In this document: one piece after another, positions 11,445 through 21,275 of the stretch
Layout: each line of letters begins with the position of its first letter
Numbering within the stretch: the first letter of the stretch is position 1
DNA from: Pyrenophora tritici-repentis
Lineage: Eukaryota > Ascomycota > Dothideomycetes > Pleosporales > Pleosporaceae
Reading direction: 5' to 3'
NCBI RefSeq assembly: GCF_003171515.1
Contig: NC_089399.1
Coordinates: 3,844,001 to 3,908,000, forward strand
DNA length: 64,000 nucleotides
The notes under the pieces: model-generated
Seen by the model: the letters and a program-made list of their open reading frames with translations, nothing else
Told to the model about the DNA's origin: nothing
Databases searched by the model: none
Program-made: the position numbers and the translations under genes

Positions 11445-13301
11445 ATGGACCCAATTCAAGCTGCGATTGAAGATATTGAAAATCTAGAGCCAGGAGAACA
11501 GTTCTCGTATACTAAAATTGCTGCTAAGCATGGTGTTGTGAGATCTACGTTGACCCGAAGGCACCAGGGCCAGACAAGCTCAGAAAGAGACAAGAACTTC
11601 AACCAGCAGAAACTCAACCCACAACAAGAGCTAGAGCTTGTGAGATATATCGAAAAGCTCACAAAGCGAGGCATTCCTCCTACACGAGAGATGATCAGGA
11701 ATTTCTCATCAGAAGTAGCCCATCAGCAGCTCAGCGAGAGCTGGGTTACTCGCTTCATCAACCGACACGAGATCCATCTCATCTCAAAGTGGACCAGCGC
11801 CATGGATCGTACGCGCCACCTGGCTGATTCTGAGTCAAAGTATAGACTCTACTTCGAGCTGCTGCATCGAAAGATCACCGAATATCACCTAGAGGCTCGA
11901 GATATATACAATATGGATGAGAAGGGCTTCTTAATTGGCTTGATAGGCAGAAGTAAGAGGATATTCAGCAGGCGTCAATGGGAGAAGAAGGAGGTTCGAG
12001 CATCTCTCCAGGATGGATCACGCGAGTTTCTGACAGTCCTGGCCTGCTGCTGCGCTGATGGGAGCTCGCTGCCTCCAGCCCTTATCTACGCAGCTAAAAA
12101 TGGAGCTATACGATCGAGTTGGGTAGAAGATATCAAGGCAGGAGAACATGAGGTCTTTGTCTCATCATCTCCAACAGGCTGGTCAAATGATAACGTAGGC
12201 CTAGCTTGGCTGGAGCAGGTGTTTGATCGCTCTACAAAGCAACGATCAGGTAGATGGAGATTGCTCATCCTTGATGGCCATGGATCTCACCTCACGATGG
12301 AGTTTATTAAGTACTGCGATCGCCATAGGATCCTCCTCATGATCCTTCCTCCCCATTCGACCCATACGCTCCAGCCGCTAGATGTAGTGCTGTTCAAGCC
12401 ACTCTCTCAAGCCTACTCTAACGAGCTCACTAACCATCTCCATAAGGCTCAAGGCCTTATTCCAATCAAGAAAGGGGACTTCTTCCCGCTCTTCTGGAGC
12501 GCCTGGATATCCTCCTTCACAGAGAGCCTCATATTGAAGGCCTTCGAAGCCACTGGGATCTGGCCGATGGATGCCAACGTTATCCTTCGTAGATTTGCTA
12601 GCACGCCAGAAGCTGAGAGAAGCTCATCGTCAGGGCTCTCTGATCATGACTGGAGAAAGCTCGATCGGCTAGTACGAGCTGCTGTTAATGATAGCCATCA
12701 GTATGAGGCAAGAAAGCTGCGCTCAAGCGTTCACCATCTCTCTGTGCAGTATGAGCTTTTAAAGCATGAGAACGAGGGCTTAAAGGAGGCTCTTCAACAT
12801 AAAAAGAAGCACAGGAAGAAGGGCAAAGCTCTTGACCTTCAACAGCGCCAGGAGTATCACGGTGGCTCTGTCTTCTGGTCTCCTCGCAAGCTGCGTGAGG
12901 CTCGAGCTAGAGAAGCAGTACGGGAGCGAGATGAGACGGAGGAGAAACTCCAAAAAGCACGGTCCAAGAAGCAGCGCGAGGAGGCTCGACTGCAGCGTCA
13001 AGATGAGCTCGAGGAGAGGCGTGTGGAGAGGCAGAGACTCAAGGAGATGAGGGAGCTTGAGCGAGCTGAGAAAGCAGCTGAACGCGCGCGCCAGAAGGAG
13101 GAGAGAGACGCTGCTAAAGCTATACAACTACCCCAAAAGGGAAAGAGGAGAGCTTCAGCAGCTACCTCATCGAACAACAAGCGTCAAAAACGCGTTGAGG
13201 CTGCTCGCGCTGGTGCTCAAGTTCAAGAAGAGCCTCCAGCTCCTCCATCAAAGCTCACATCACGTGGCCGCAACGTCAACCTCCCATCAAAATATAGATA
13301 G
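11445..13301 (+). CDS. Pogo/Fot-like DDE transposase (CENP-B-type)
   Basis: A 618-residue uninterrupted transposase. Residues about 1-45 form a psq-type helix-turn-helix (FSYTKIAAKHGVVRSTLTRR). Residues 55-115 form a CENP-B-type HTH (LNPQQELELVRYI, then ESWVTRFINRH). A DDE_1 catalytic core follows: first Asp in YNMDEKGF (about 157), second in LILDGHGSHL (about 277), third in THTLQPLDVVLFKPL (about 313). The C-terminal 180 residues are a highly charged coiled coil rich in Arg/Glu/Lys, then a basic tail. All three acidic catalytic residues are present and the frame is open, so the enzyme may be active. The start ATG is 48 bases inside the left inverted repeat. Confidence 0.93.
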   Translation: MDPIQAAIEDIENLEPGEQFSYTKIAAKHGVVRSTLTRRHQGQTSSERDKNFNQQKLNPQQELELVRYIEKLTKRGIPPTREMIRNFSSEVAHQQLSESWVTRFINRHEIHLISKWTSAMDRTRHLADSESKYRLYFELLHRKITEYHLEARDIYNMDEKGFLIGLIGRSKRIFSRRQWEKKEVRASLQDGSREFLTVLACCCADGSSLPPALIYAAKNGAIRSSWVEDIKAGEHEVFVSSSPTGWSNDNVGLAWLEQVFDRSTKQRSGRWRLLILDGHGSHLTMEFIKYCDRHRILLMILPPHSTHTLQPLDVVLFKPLSQAYSNELTNHLHKAQGLIPIKKGDFFPLFWSAWISSFTESLILKAFEATGIWPMDANVILRRFASTPEAERSSSSGLSDHDWRKLDRLVRAAVNDSHQYEARKLRSSVHHLSVQYELLKHENEGLKEALQHKKKHRKKGKALDLQQRQEYHGGSVFWSPRKLREARAREAVRERDETEEKLQKARSKKQREEARLQRQDELEERRVERQRLKEMRELERAEKAAERARQKEERDAAKAIQLPQKGKRRASAATSSNNKRQKRVEAARAGAQVQEEPPAPPSKLTSRGRNVNLPSKYR

Positions 13302-13402
13302 TACAAGTTGATCGCAAGCATCTAATTACTCCCCCTCTATAAATTCGTATAATAACAGCTTATATACGTGGCTTAATAGCTTCATTTTTGAAGTAGTGGA
13401 TA

Positions 13403-13435
13403 TGGTGTTCCCCGCGCATCACGCGCACGGACACG
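13403..13435 (-). repeat. Right terminal inverted repeat of the pogo-like element
   Basis: The reverse complement of this segment matches the left arm at 11348-11397 without the extra 17-base unit. The second pogo-like fragment begins immediately after it. Confidence 0.7.
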
Positions 13436-13510
13436 GATTCATCTCGTGCACGCTGAACACCAAACGCGCGTCTCAGCGTCATAACTTCAACGCGCTATAA
13501 CTCAACAACC

Positions 13511-13702
13511 ATGGCTCCAATTGATGATGCAATTGCAGATTTAGAGTCGCAAGAACCCGGAGAAAAAATTGTATTAGCAGAGTTTGCGAGGAAATGGGGT
13601 GTCAGCCGCGCAACTCTATCGCGGAGGTGGAGGCGCGTGACAGGGCCTAGGAGTAATGGATACGCTCAGCAGCAAGCTATTGTGGTTTTCGAAATACCTT
13701 GA
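13511..13702 (+). pseudogene. 5' stump of a second pogo-like transposase
   Basis: The ORF starts MAPIDDAIADLESQEPGEKI and carries the same N-terminal HTH arrangement as the neighbouring intact transposase (FARKWGVSRATLSRRW). It diverges in sequence and ends after 63 codons. The homology stops at GYAQQQA, directly before the 88-base inverted arm at 13689, so a later insertion or rearrangement truncated it. Its leader (GAACACCAAA at about 13450) resembles that of the intact element (11390). No downstream remainder was found on the far side of the inverted-arm segment. Confidence 0.75.
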
Positions 13703-13776
13703 GCCGCCTGGATCTGGTTAGCTTGGTGCCCAAGAACATCAACTCCCATAGTAATTTGTTAGTAAATTAATGCAGC
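13689..13776 (+). repeat. Left 88-bp inverted arm
   Basis: It starts TCGAAATACCTTGAGCC and ends near AATGCAGC. It matches the reverse complement of 16970-17057 with about 93% identity by eye. Confidence 0.8.
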
Positions 13777-13889
13777 AGCCGTTTCCCACCTCCAGAAGCC
13801 CATGAAGCTAGTCCTGTACTCTAAATCGTTCGTGTATAGCGTTTTGTTTGTGTGGAGCTTGTTGCGAGCTCAATCTAGCTGCTGTTGGG

Positions 13890-15583
13890 ATGCCGCCCAA
13901 GCGCCAGCGTAAGCCGAAGCAGCCATTCGATCAAGGCGTTAACCCGTCCTCCAGAAGCGTAGAGCGCCAGCAACTAGACAAAATCCTACCCATTTAACGC
14001 CTAAACGTGTCCGCCGTGAGGCGCTGCCGTCGCCTCCAGCGACTGCCCCGCCGCGCCGTCAAAGCCCGTTGTCCGAGCCTGAGCTGCAAGCCACCCAAAC
14101 AGCTGCCTCCGCGCAAGCTGAAGATATCGTTGGCGAGGATGAGGATACTTTCGAGGATGGAGATGGCGATCCGCTGCCTGAGGATGAGGATGAGATCGCT
14201 GCTAAGGGCGCTGCCGGTAGTGTTGAGGATGAGGGAGAGCCAGCGTACCGACGTCAAGAAGGCACTCCATGGCTGCCTCGCTCATCGCAAGCGCTAGAGG
14301 ATGAGGTTAATCCTGTACTGCGCGTTAGGTGGAGGGCTTGCCTTGGTGGTGATATGGAGAAACACTTTATTCCTGAAGCTGCCGATAGCGAGCACGGCGT
14401 ACGGCTGTACTCGCTGCATTTCGACGACCTATGGCAGTGGGTAGATGACGTTGTTGCAGAATTACGGCCAAAAAGAGCGAAGATCTCATCTGTTTGCACT
14501 GTTGTTTACCCAGCTAAGCAGGCCAAACGCGAGCGCGCGATAAAGCGATTGCGGCGAGGTGTTGATGCAACGTGGAATAGCTTTCAGCGCCTTGTTGTAG
14601 AGGTTGATAACTATGTCAGCGAGCCAGTAAACGTCGATTTCGAGCTCATCTTGGCTGAAATTCCAGGGGAGCAGCAGCCGTTGCCAACGGTTGTCGACGG
14701 TCCTCGTCGACGCACCGCAACGGTGATTCAAGAGGAGGGGCTTGCTGGTGTAATAGCAGCTGAACAAGCAGGTAGCGGGCATGCTATTGCTATCCGGGAT
14801 AGATGGCGCTGTACAGATACCCATTGCGAGAACTATCCTTATTGCTGCTGGATGGCGCCAACAGCGAGGCAGCCAGCGCGCTTCGAAGATCACCTCTTTG
14901 TCAACGGCAACATTATCTCCATGTGGGCAAGAGCAATTACAGCGAGAAGGGCAACGTACGATGAGCCATCTGATGATGTACGGCTTGCAATTTTGAGAGC
15001 AAAGGACCTGCGGGTGCATGAGAAAACGCGCAAGTTGCGGGCGGCTGGAGATGGCGACGATGATATCAAAAGCTTAACAAAACTGCTCATCGTTGGACAG
15101 CTTGAGCGGATGAACAGGCAACCTCAACAGGAGTCTAACTTGCAGGCAGCTGCACCAACGATAACAAGAGCTGAGGTATCTAGTGCATCTCAGTGGGCGC
15201 CTATCCGATATGATCATGAGCAGGAGATTAACGAGCATACTAGTAATTTCTTTAACTACCTTAAGTTAAAATTTCCTACAGTTGGAGAGGACATTAACGA
15301 GCTTTATAAGACTCTTGTTATTGACGGAGCTATGGATATCAACCTCTTGATGCAGCCATCTGGTGATATCTTGAAGTTGTGGACGCAGCATTTCAAGCAG
15401 CCTCCTGGCTGGTTTTTCACGCTACAAAACACTGCAAAAGAATGGCAAGCTGGGTACCAGGGTCTCACAGATCGTAACTGGAGACGAGTCGAACGTTGTA
15501 AGAAAAGAGAAGAGATTGCGCGCAAGAAATTGGTGGTTGAACCGTCTAGCAGTGTTGTGGAGGATGATGGCGAGAATGCTTGA
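13890..15583 (+). CDS. Unknown transposon-associated protein, frame broken near the start
   Basis: An open frame ends at TGA 15581-15583 and runs back to a stop at 13940 without any in-frame ATG. The first plausible start, an ATG at 13890 (MPPKRQRKPKQPFDQ), is in another frame and stops at about 13995, so a one-base shift or an unseen splice near 13940-13995 is likely. The main frame gives about 545 residues: an acidic N-terminus (DEDTFEDGDGD), a middle with a Cys cluster (RCTDTHCENYPYCCWM, about residues 290-305) and a helical C-terminus (NFFNYLKLKFPTVGEDINEL; PPGWFFTLQNTAKEW). I do not recognise the family. Its position between inverted arms beside a transposase suggests an accessory transposon gene. 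It has no RIP-like stops. Confidence 0.6.
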
Positions 15584-15887
15584 AGCTTAGTGGCCTGAGC
15601 GTTTTTGGTGACAGCGGCCCGTGCCCGCTATAGTGTTGAGGTTTTTCAGGCGTTTCAAATGCGCTGCAACAATAGTCTATTTGGATAGCCCTATGTACAA
15701 CACTACAACGTTATGCGATTATAACAGGTTAACTTCCTAAGATAGTTCTATATGTATAGAAATAGCTCTTATTTTTTTAGAATTATTAAATCGCTTTTGT
15801 GGGTTGCGCATTAAGGTGTAATCGTTCGCATTTGTATGGTATCATCTACCTATAGAAACGTACTGTGGCATCCATTTAAAAGCACAA

Positions 15888-16862
15888 TTAATAGGGATAG
15901 CCACACCTATGGAACCAGCTTCTGCAGTTAATATTACAGCACACCAGCTGCGCTGCATACTCAAGAAAGACCCCAAAGTCAATGAAGTTCTCCGCTTGCG
16001 CTGAATTCCTTTTCATCCACCCCTTGAGCTGCTTAAAGCTCTTCTCGATGGGGTTGAAATCTGGTGAGTATGGCGGCAGATACTCAAGGAGTACTCCAGC
16101 ACTTTGGCAAAGCACCCGTACACGCTCTGATCGATGGATGGAGGCGTTATCAAGCACGATTACTGAGGCTGGCCCTGGGTGAGGATTGCAGAACGGCAGC
16201 ACTTGAAACTCTAAGAAGTCTTCTAGGATCTCAGATGTAATCGCGCCTTGAAAGATCTTATAGCTTATGTAGCCATCTATCGTCATGGCTGGCAGCAGCG
16301 ACCACCGTTCTGATCGCCTGAAGCTGTGTGATAGCTCCACCGGCTCCCCGATTGGAGACCAGCCATACTTGCGGTCGCCCGTACGCTCATTGCAGGCGCT
16401 CTCGTCCAACGCAACGATCTGCTCCGCCTTATAGTGTTGCGCCATCCTGGCAAGATAGAGGCGGCGGAGTGGCTCACTCTGCTCCTTTGCCCGCTTTGTT
16501 GCAAGCTTGCGAGACCATCTCATCTTCTCTAGCTCTCGGTAAACGCTCGCAAGGCTTATCCTAACGTCGTACTCGTCGTACAAGAAGTCCCTCATCTCAT
16601 CCATGTATGCGCCCGGTGAGCCATTGAGGTATGCCTGAAGGCCTTCGCGCTGAGCTTGCCGGAGTATAGATGGCCGCCCAAGTCGAACGCAGCGCGGCGG
16701 ATAAGGCACGCCCCAAAACTCTAAGCTCAACCTCAGCTTTGCTACTGTGTTACGGCTCGCACCTGTAGCTCTAGAGATGGCTCGATCACTTTCGCAGGCA
16801 GCAATTCGGTCGAGGATAGCCTGGAGAACAGCGGGCTGCAAGCGGTGGCCGGTGCCTGGCAT
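15888..16862 (-). CDS. Tc1/mariner-IS630-like transposase
   Basis: A 324-residue transposase from the first ATG at 16862 (MPGTGHRLQPAVLQAILDRI). The open frame runs a few codons further upstream but without an ATG. An N-terminal homeodomain-like HTH (DRAISRATGASRNTVAKL) and a second winged helix lead to a DDE_3 core. The catalytic acids are Asp in VALDESACNERTG, Asp in VIVLDNASIHRS and Glu in PDFNPIEKSFKQLK, the DD(x)E pattern of fungal Tc1/IS630 transposases. The frame is intact and all three acids are present. The transposase points away from the right 88-bp arm and converges with the unknown ORF upstream of it. Terminal repeats specific to this gene alone were not found. Confidence 0.92.
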   Translation of the reverse strand: MPGTGHRLQPAVLQAILDRIAACESDRAISRATGASRNTVAKLRLSLEFWGVPYPPRCVRLGRPSILRQAQREGLQAYLNGSPGAYMDEMRDFLYDEYDVRISLASVYRELEKMRWSRKLATKRAKEQSEPLRRLYLARMAQHYKAEQIVALDESACNERTGDRKYGWSPIGEPVELSHSFRRSERWSLLPAMTIDGYISYKIFQGAITSEILEDFLEFQVLPFCNPHPGPASVIVLDNASIHRSERVRVLCQSAGVLLEYLPPYSPDFNPIEKSFKQLKGWMKRNSAQAENFIDFGVFLEYAAQLVCCNINCRSWFHRCGYPY

Positions 16863-16969
16863 CGCGATGAGATGGGCTCGAGAAAATTGCAACACCAAAA
16901 ACGCGAGTCAGTAGAGGCGATCGCAGCAAACAATGAACTTCAAATACGTTGTGGGTGTTAGAAAGCGTG

Positions 16970-17057
16970 GCTGCATCGATTTACTAACAAATTACTATAG
17001 GAGTTGATGTTCTTGGCCACCAAGCCAACCAGATCCAGGTGGCTCAAGGTATTTCGA
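16970..17057 (-). repeat. Right 88-bp inverted arm
   Basis: Reverse complement of the left arm. It lies inside a 154-codon minus-strand ORF (17422-16958) that I do not accept as a gene because its distal part is this repeat. Confidence 0.8.
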
Positions 17058-18503
17058 GAAACACCCATAACCATCCGCCCGACTGATCGACTGTGTCGGT
17101 ATATGTATACGATCTCCATGCGGCGCATAGCGCAGATAGTACGAGAAGTCACCTCATCTCCACATCCCCCAGAGGCGCACACCGTTGATTTACTTCCGTC
17201 TGCGGCCGCGGGTTTCACGCGATCTACGAGCCACCGTTGGTGCGATTGCCAGCCACAACCAAGCGGGAGGCAGCCTTCAATGTGAGGTATCGTATCGAAC
17301 TCCTTAAGCACCGAAGCGGTGCCTGAGAGATTTCTCATGGTATCAGCTTGTCTGTGTGTCTGGACTCCGGTCAGCAAGTCTAGCCACATCTGTCGTTCTG
17401 AAGCCTCTGTTACCCCTGACATCTTCTTTAGTGTCCTTGGTATGGTTCACCTTCCAGGGTAGATCAACTGTGCTAGTGCCGATTTACCATTCATTTGGGT
17501 CTACGACCCTTTGGAGTTCGACAATCTTGTTCCAACAATCGTCATGAGCCCTGGTGACGATCAGGCATCTTCCAGCACTACGGCAAATCGTTCCGGGCTT
17601 CATGGCATCCTCATACCGGTAGACTGTCGTGTATGACGGTAGCTACACGTTCCCTCTCAAATGTGACGTAGGAGCTGCTGACAGGCGCTGTCGGACCACA
17701 AAACTGCCTACCTCGTTACGTAAACGCAATGAATTTGCATACAGTCCATACCTGCCTACGCATAAACAGATTCGTCGTGCCTGAGCCACGCATGCAGCCA
17801 TATTCTGGGGGCTCTTGCTCCACTCTATCCTGACAGGATTTGCCTAACTGAGTTAGTTTTCGGGAAGCTAGAGCACTCGGGGAATCGGGTTAGATCAACG
17901 TTATGACCCCCAGCCGTAGTGGATTGACAATCTACAGCATGCCGCCAACGGCGCAACTGGTAGTCTGACTCTACATGTTGATGACTGCGTAGACGCCCGT
18001 GCCATCCACCAAAGATCTACGGAAAATCAAACCCACGCCCATCACAAATTACGGCCCGGGAAACCAGCCAATTTGCAACAGAGAAATCGACGGAAAAACT
18101 TTGCTGGTCGGAATGAACTTGGGTATCGCAAAAGCACATAGGATACTGCAAGGCAGACATTTCGTGGTGGATCCAATTAGGTTGGGGGACATGTCGGCCT
18201 TGCCTGTCGGGCCTTTTCTACAGCGACGAGAGAAGTAAGATTTCTTTTCTCACCACAGGTTAGTCATCCCCCAAATCCAATCCCAACAGCGGATCTTTCG
18301 GATCTTCATTTCGGGTTTATTTTCGGTTACTCATTTCGCTGGCAATTCCCACGCCTCAGCATGCAGTGTGTAAGCTGCTGGGAGGCATGCTTGGTATATA
18401 AGTCAGGGTGCTGCTGTGTATCAACAGGTCAACCACTATCCAACTTTCTGTCTATCATTAATAGTATTATCTAATCGACTCCATCGACCATCCACTCTTT
18501 ACA
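17058..18503. other. Intergenic between transposon nest and LRR gene
   Basis: The 154-codon ORF reading into the right arm from 17422, and a 79-codon frame at 17999-18238 lacking an ATG, are not convincing genes. The last 150 bases are the promoter and 5' UTR of the LRR gene. Confidence 0.4.
18395..18402 (+). promoter_or_regulatory. TATA box of the LRR protein gene
   Basis: TATATAAG lies about 102 bases upstream of the ATG at 18504, with a pyrimidine-rich leader in between. Placement fits a core promoter. Confidence 0.6.
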
Positions 18504-19418
18504 ATGTTGTCTCTCATCCTCCCCAGCCTTTTGGCCCTTGCTCAGGGTGCCCCGCACGGCCACCCCAAGGGAAACAGCACTGGACTCAACGCAGGCCTAG
18601 TCAGTGATCTTGCTGTAGCGAAAGCCTTCGCCGCGCACATCACGGGCCCCAGCAACGTCACCGCAAACTGGACTGCGGCTGGTGACGATCTGTCCCTATG
18701 GGATGGCTTCTTCCTAGAGACCAACCCCGACACCAACCAGCTCGCACTCGCATCCGTCGACATCAACGGCTTCGGCCTGGAGGGCGACTACCAGTTGGAA
18801 GGCTTCCTCGACAAGCTTCACGACCTTGCCTTGTTCCATGCCAATAGCAACAACTTCAAGGGCACCATTCCCAAGATCAACAAGTTGAAGTACTTGTACG
18901 AGCTCGACGTCAGCAACAACAAGCTGTCCGGATCGTTCCCCAAGAACGCACTCGGTGTCAACGGACTTACCTTCTTCGACATCCGCTTCAACAGCTTCTC
19001 CGGAAAGCTCCCCAGTGATCTCTTCACCACATGGCCCCAAATCGAGGCCATCTTCGTCAACAACAACGAGTTCGAGGGCGAGATCCCCAACAGCATTGGT
19101 GCTTTCCCCGGCCAGTACCTCGCCTTGGCCAACAACAAGTTGAGCGGTGCTATCCCCACCACCGTCGCCAACATGGCTAGCCTCCAGGAGTTCCTCCTCC
19201 TCGGTAACCAGCTTACCGGCACCATCCCCCAGGGCCTCGGTAACCTCGTCAACCTCACTGTCTTTGACGCTTCCCACAACCAGTTGACCGGCCCTGTCCC
19301 AGAGGACCTTTGCGCAAGCAAGTCGGTCCAGAACATTACCCTGGAAGGCAACAACCTGGACAAGAACCTCGGCCCCAACTGCGCCCAGGCTCTGAAGAAG
19401 GGTGTCCTGACCATCTAA
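18504..19418 (+). CDS. Secreted plant-type leucine-rich repeat protein
   Basis: A single-exon 304-residue protein. Residues 1-16 (MLSLILPSLLALAQGA) form a signal peptide. An N-terminal cap follows with NVTANW and LWDGFFLETNP, the region that in plant PGIP/LRX proteins precedes the repeats. About seven to eight LRRs run from residue 85 to 280. They have plant-type consensus fragments: LDVSNNKLSGSFPKNAL, LALANNKLSGAIPTTVANM, LLLGNQLTGTIPQGLGNL, DASHNQLTGPVPEDLC. A C-terminal cap with two Cys (ALCAS-like LCASKS and GPNCAQ) ends the protein. There are several N-glycosylation sites and no membrane anchor, so it is probably extracellular or wall-associated. Such proteins can bind polysaccharides or other proteins; the ligand here is unknown. 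A TATA box lies at the expected distance. Confidence 0.85.
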   Translation: MLSLILPSLLALAQGAPHGHPKGNSTGLNAGLVSDLAVAKAFAAHITGPSNVTANWTAAGDDLSLWDGFFLETNPDTNQLALASVDINGFGLEGDYQLEGFLDKLHDLALFHANSNNFKGTIPKINKLKYLYELDVSNNKLSGSFPKNALGVNGLTFFDIRFNSFSGKLPSDLFTTWPQIEAIFVNNNEFEGEIPNSIGAFPGQYLALANNKLSGAIPTTVANMASLQEFLLLGNQLTGTIPQGLGNLVNLTVFDASHNQLTGPVPEDLCASKSVQNITLEGNNLDKNLGPNCAQALKKGVLTI

Positions 19419-19682
19419 GGTGGGAAGACGAGCATATGGTATTGCACAATGGAAAGGGTATTTGGGTTTGAAAGAAAAGCTCGGTCCTCAGCAGGAAGAG
19501 GAAAGATGGAGTATACCGTTCGTTAAACCAGTCCTCCCACTGTAGTAATTTTTACTCTCGATAACTTAATGAGGGAGCCAGCTCTTGTCAAATTTATTCT
19601 AATTCAATATACCAAACTACTGATGAGAACCACGGTGTCCTTCACACACGTCTCCTATGTTATGTATTGTAGCATTTGAATA

Positions 19683-21275
19683 CTAAACGTCGTTGTCAGA
19701 ATCACTGCCTTCTCTGTCTGAGTCCGATAGTCGCTCGGCAATCTTCCAAAATGCCGTCGGTCCCGCAGGTCCGTGGGCGTCGAAGTCCTTGTCGAACCAT
19801 GTTCCGATAACACCGCGTGGACAGCGCATGCCGCCAACTTGGATTCCGTCGCTACGCCACCGCTCCTCACCGCTGTCACAATGTCAGCAATGCCCTGTGG
19901 AACATAGGATCACAGGAACTATAACCCTACCCTTGAAACACTGAGATGGTCTGCCAGCGAACCTCGCCTTCGCGCGTCATCCGAACAGTACCACGAATCC
20001 CAGAGTTGGCATTGGGATCCCACTGGGCGTTTACAGATCTTGACACGCCCTCGAAATGTACTATGGGTAAGTCGGGGTGATCCAAGGGGCCCGGTGCAGT
20101 GACATCGGTAACCCAAAGACTCATGACGATATGTCTGAAGGCCTCATCGGCGGTAAGCGCCTCTCTCGGTCTGTTGGGCGGTACTCTCATTGCCTCGTTG
20201 CTGAAATTAAAATGCCACAGGTCTTGGTAATCAAGGAAACAGACGAGCTAGCGCTATTAGATTGGAGTCCTTGTTTCCATGGAAAAGGTGTTACTCACAC
20301 GCCCATAGATGGCCGAAACACCATAAGGATCTTTCATATCCAAAGCAATATCCGGCTGGCGTACGAGCGTCAGGTAATCTGTTTGACCTTGACCTGGGCG
20401 CTCTGTCTCTGCAGGAATCAGCCCATCGAGCGCGCGAAACCATGGGGCCTGGTGTAGTTGTGGATCCTTTTGGGAGCTTAGATGGGAGTTGTATCCAATG
20501 ACAATCATCAGACACTCTATCATCTCCCAATCCACACGCATGCTGCCGTCCTTGCGGAACGGGCCCCATTGGTTTTTGTCGGTATAATTTCGCAGGTCGT
20601 AGACGTGTGACCTGGCATACGGGTGGTGGGCGAGATCATTCCATTTGAATTTCCGGGGAGTGAATCCGAGTAGGCTGTGCAGCTTCGCACTTAATTGACG
20701 GTCTTCTTCGTTGTCAGCTGGCCGGTGAGTCAATCCCCCTGCACGTCCGTAGAGTGATGAGCGACACATGAAAGCATTGTGGTTCTGTGGTATTTTCTGG
20801 AAATAATGTTCAATCAGCTGTTGGTTGTGCGAGACACCGGAGTCGTCATTCGACATGGTGGCGATGAGATGTATAGCTGTCGTACAGACGCTATGAAACG
20901 CTTCTGTCTGTATATGATGAGTAAGCGCATCTATTAAAGTAAGGGATAAATACCTTGACATCATTGTGAGCGGAATGGAGGATCTTTTGGAATTCAACCA
21001 CTCTCTTCAATTCCCTTGCCCAGTCCGGCTCTGGATCTTGCGGCTTTCGTCGACGAGGGTCATCCTAGAACACAATTAGTCTTTCAAGTGTAGATGAAAG
21101 ATCGATCAGTCCATACAAAGTGCTTCACATATAGGCTCTTGTGAAGGCGCGTGTTCTTTGTGACGAACTCGTTGAAGCCCTTTGATGCCTGAGCACATGC
21201 TGCAACGTCTTCAGGGTTGATCTCCTCCAAGATCTTCATCAGCATATCATAACAGAGATCAAGTAATTCAGTCAT
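19683..21275 (-). CDS. F-box domain protein, fungal family
   Basis: Predicted SCF-type ubiquitin ligase adaptor. Five exons were read by eye: 21275-21117, 21064-20954, 20907-20299, 20247-19931 and 19872-19683, totalling 461 residues with consistent phases. Residues 1-45 form the F-box (LCYDMLMKILEEINPEDVAACAQASKGFNEF). The rest matches a fungus-specific F-box C-terminal architecture: a long helical middle with WNDLAHHPYARSHVYDLRNY, a LVCFLDYQDLWHFNF block and a RWRSDGIQVGGMRCPRGVIG block. The ending is HGPAGPTAFWKIAE and an acidic tail. The substrate is unknown. The gene converges with the LRR gene; 264 bases separate the two stop codons. Confidence 0.85.

Larger units (their letters stand above)
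11348..13435 (+). mobile_element. Pogo/Fot-like DNA transposon, apparently complete
   Basis: An intact transposase ORF lies between terminal inverted repeats. The left repeat (11348-11397) and right repeat (13403-13435) share CGTGTCCGTGCGCGTGATGC, then GCGG and GGAACACC in opposite orientation. The left copy carries one extra 17-base unit. Pogo-group elements normally duplicate TA; a TA lies just outside the left end (11345-11346), but I see no matching TA at the right end, so the exact boundary is uncertain. No RIP-like stops are visible, in contrast with the neighbouring hAT relic, so this insertion is probably younger. Confidence 0.75.
13689..17057. mobile_element. 3.4-kb segment bounded by 88-bp inverted arms
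   Basis: The arm at 13689-13776 is repeated in reverse complement at 16970-17057 with 6 mismatches in 88 by my count. Between the arms lie a 500-codon ORF of unknown function (plus) and a Tc1/IS630-like transposase (minus). The left arm interrupts a pogo-like transposase. The arrangement suggests a composite or two-gene DNA transposon, or a Tc1-like element nested in an older inverted-repeat element. No target-site duplication was found. Confidence 0.55.

Noticed and set aside
16958..17422. 154-codon minus-strand ORF beside the Tc1-like transposase
   Set aside because: Its last third is the 88-bp inverted arm and the rest shows no domain; probably an accidental frame into a repeat.
17999..18238. 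79-codon plus-strand frame upstream of the LRR gene
   Set aside because: It has no ATG start, no flanking exon signal and no recognisable family.
18714..19277. 187-codon minus-strand ORF opposite the LRR gene
   Set aside because: It is the antisense shadow of the leucine-rich repeats, with repetitive Val/Glu/Leu translation.
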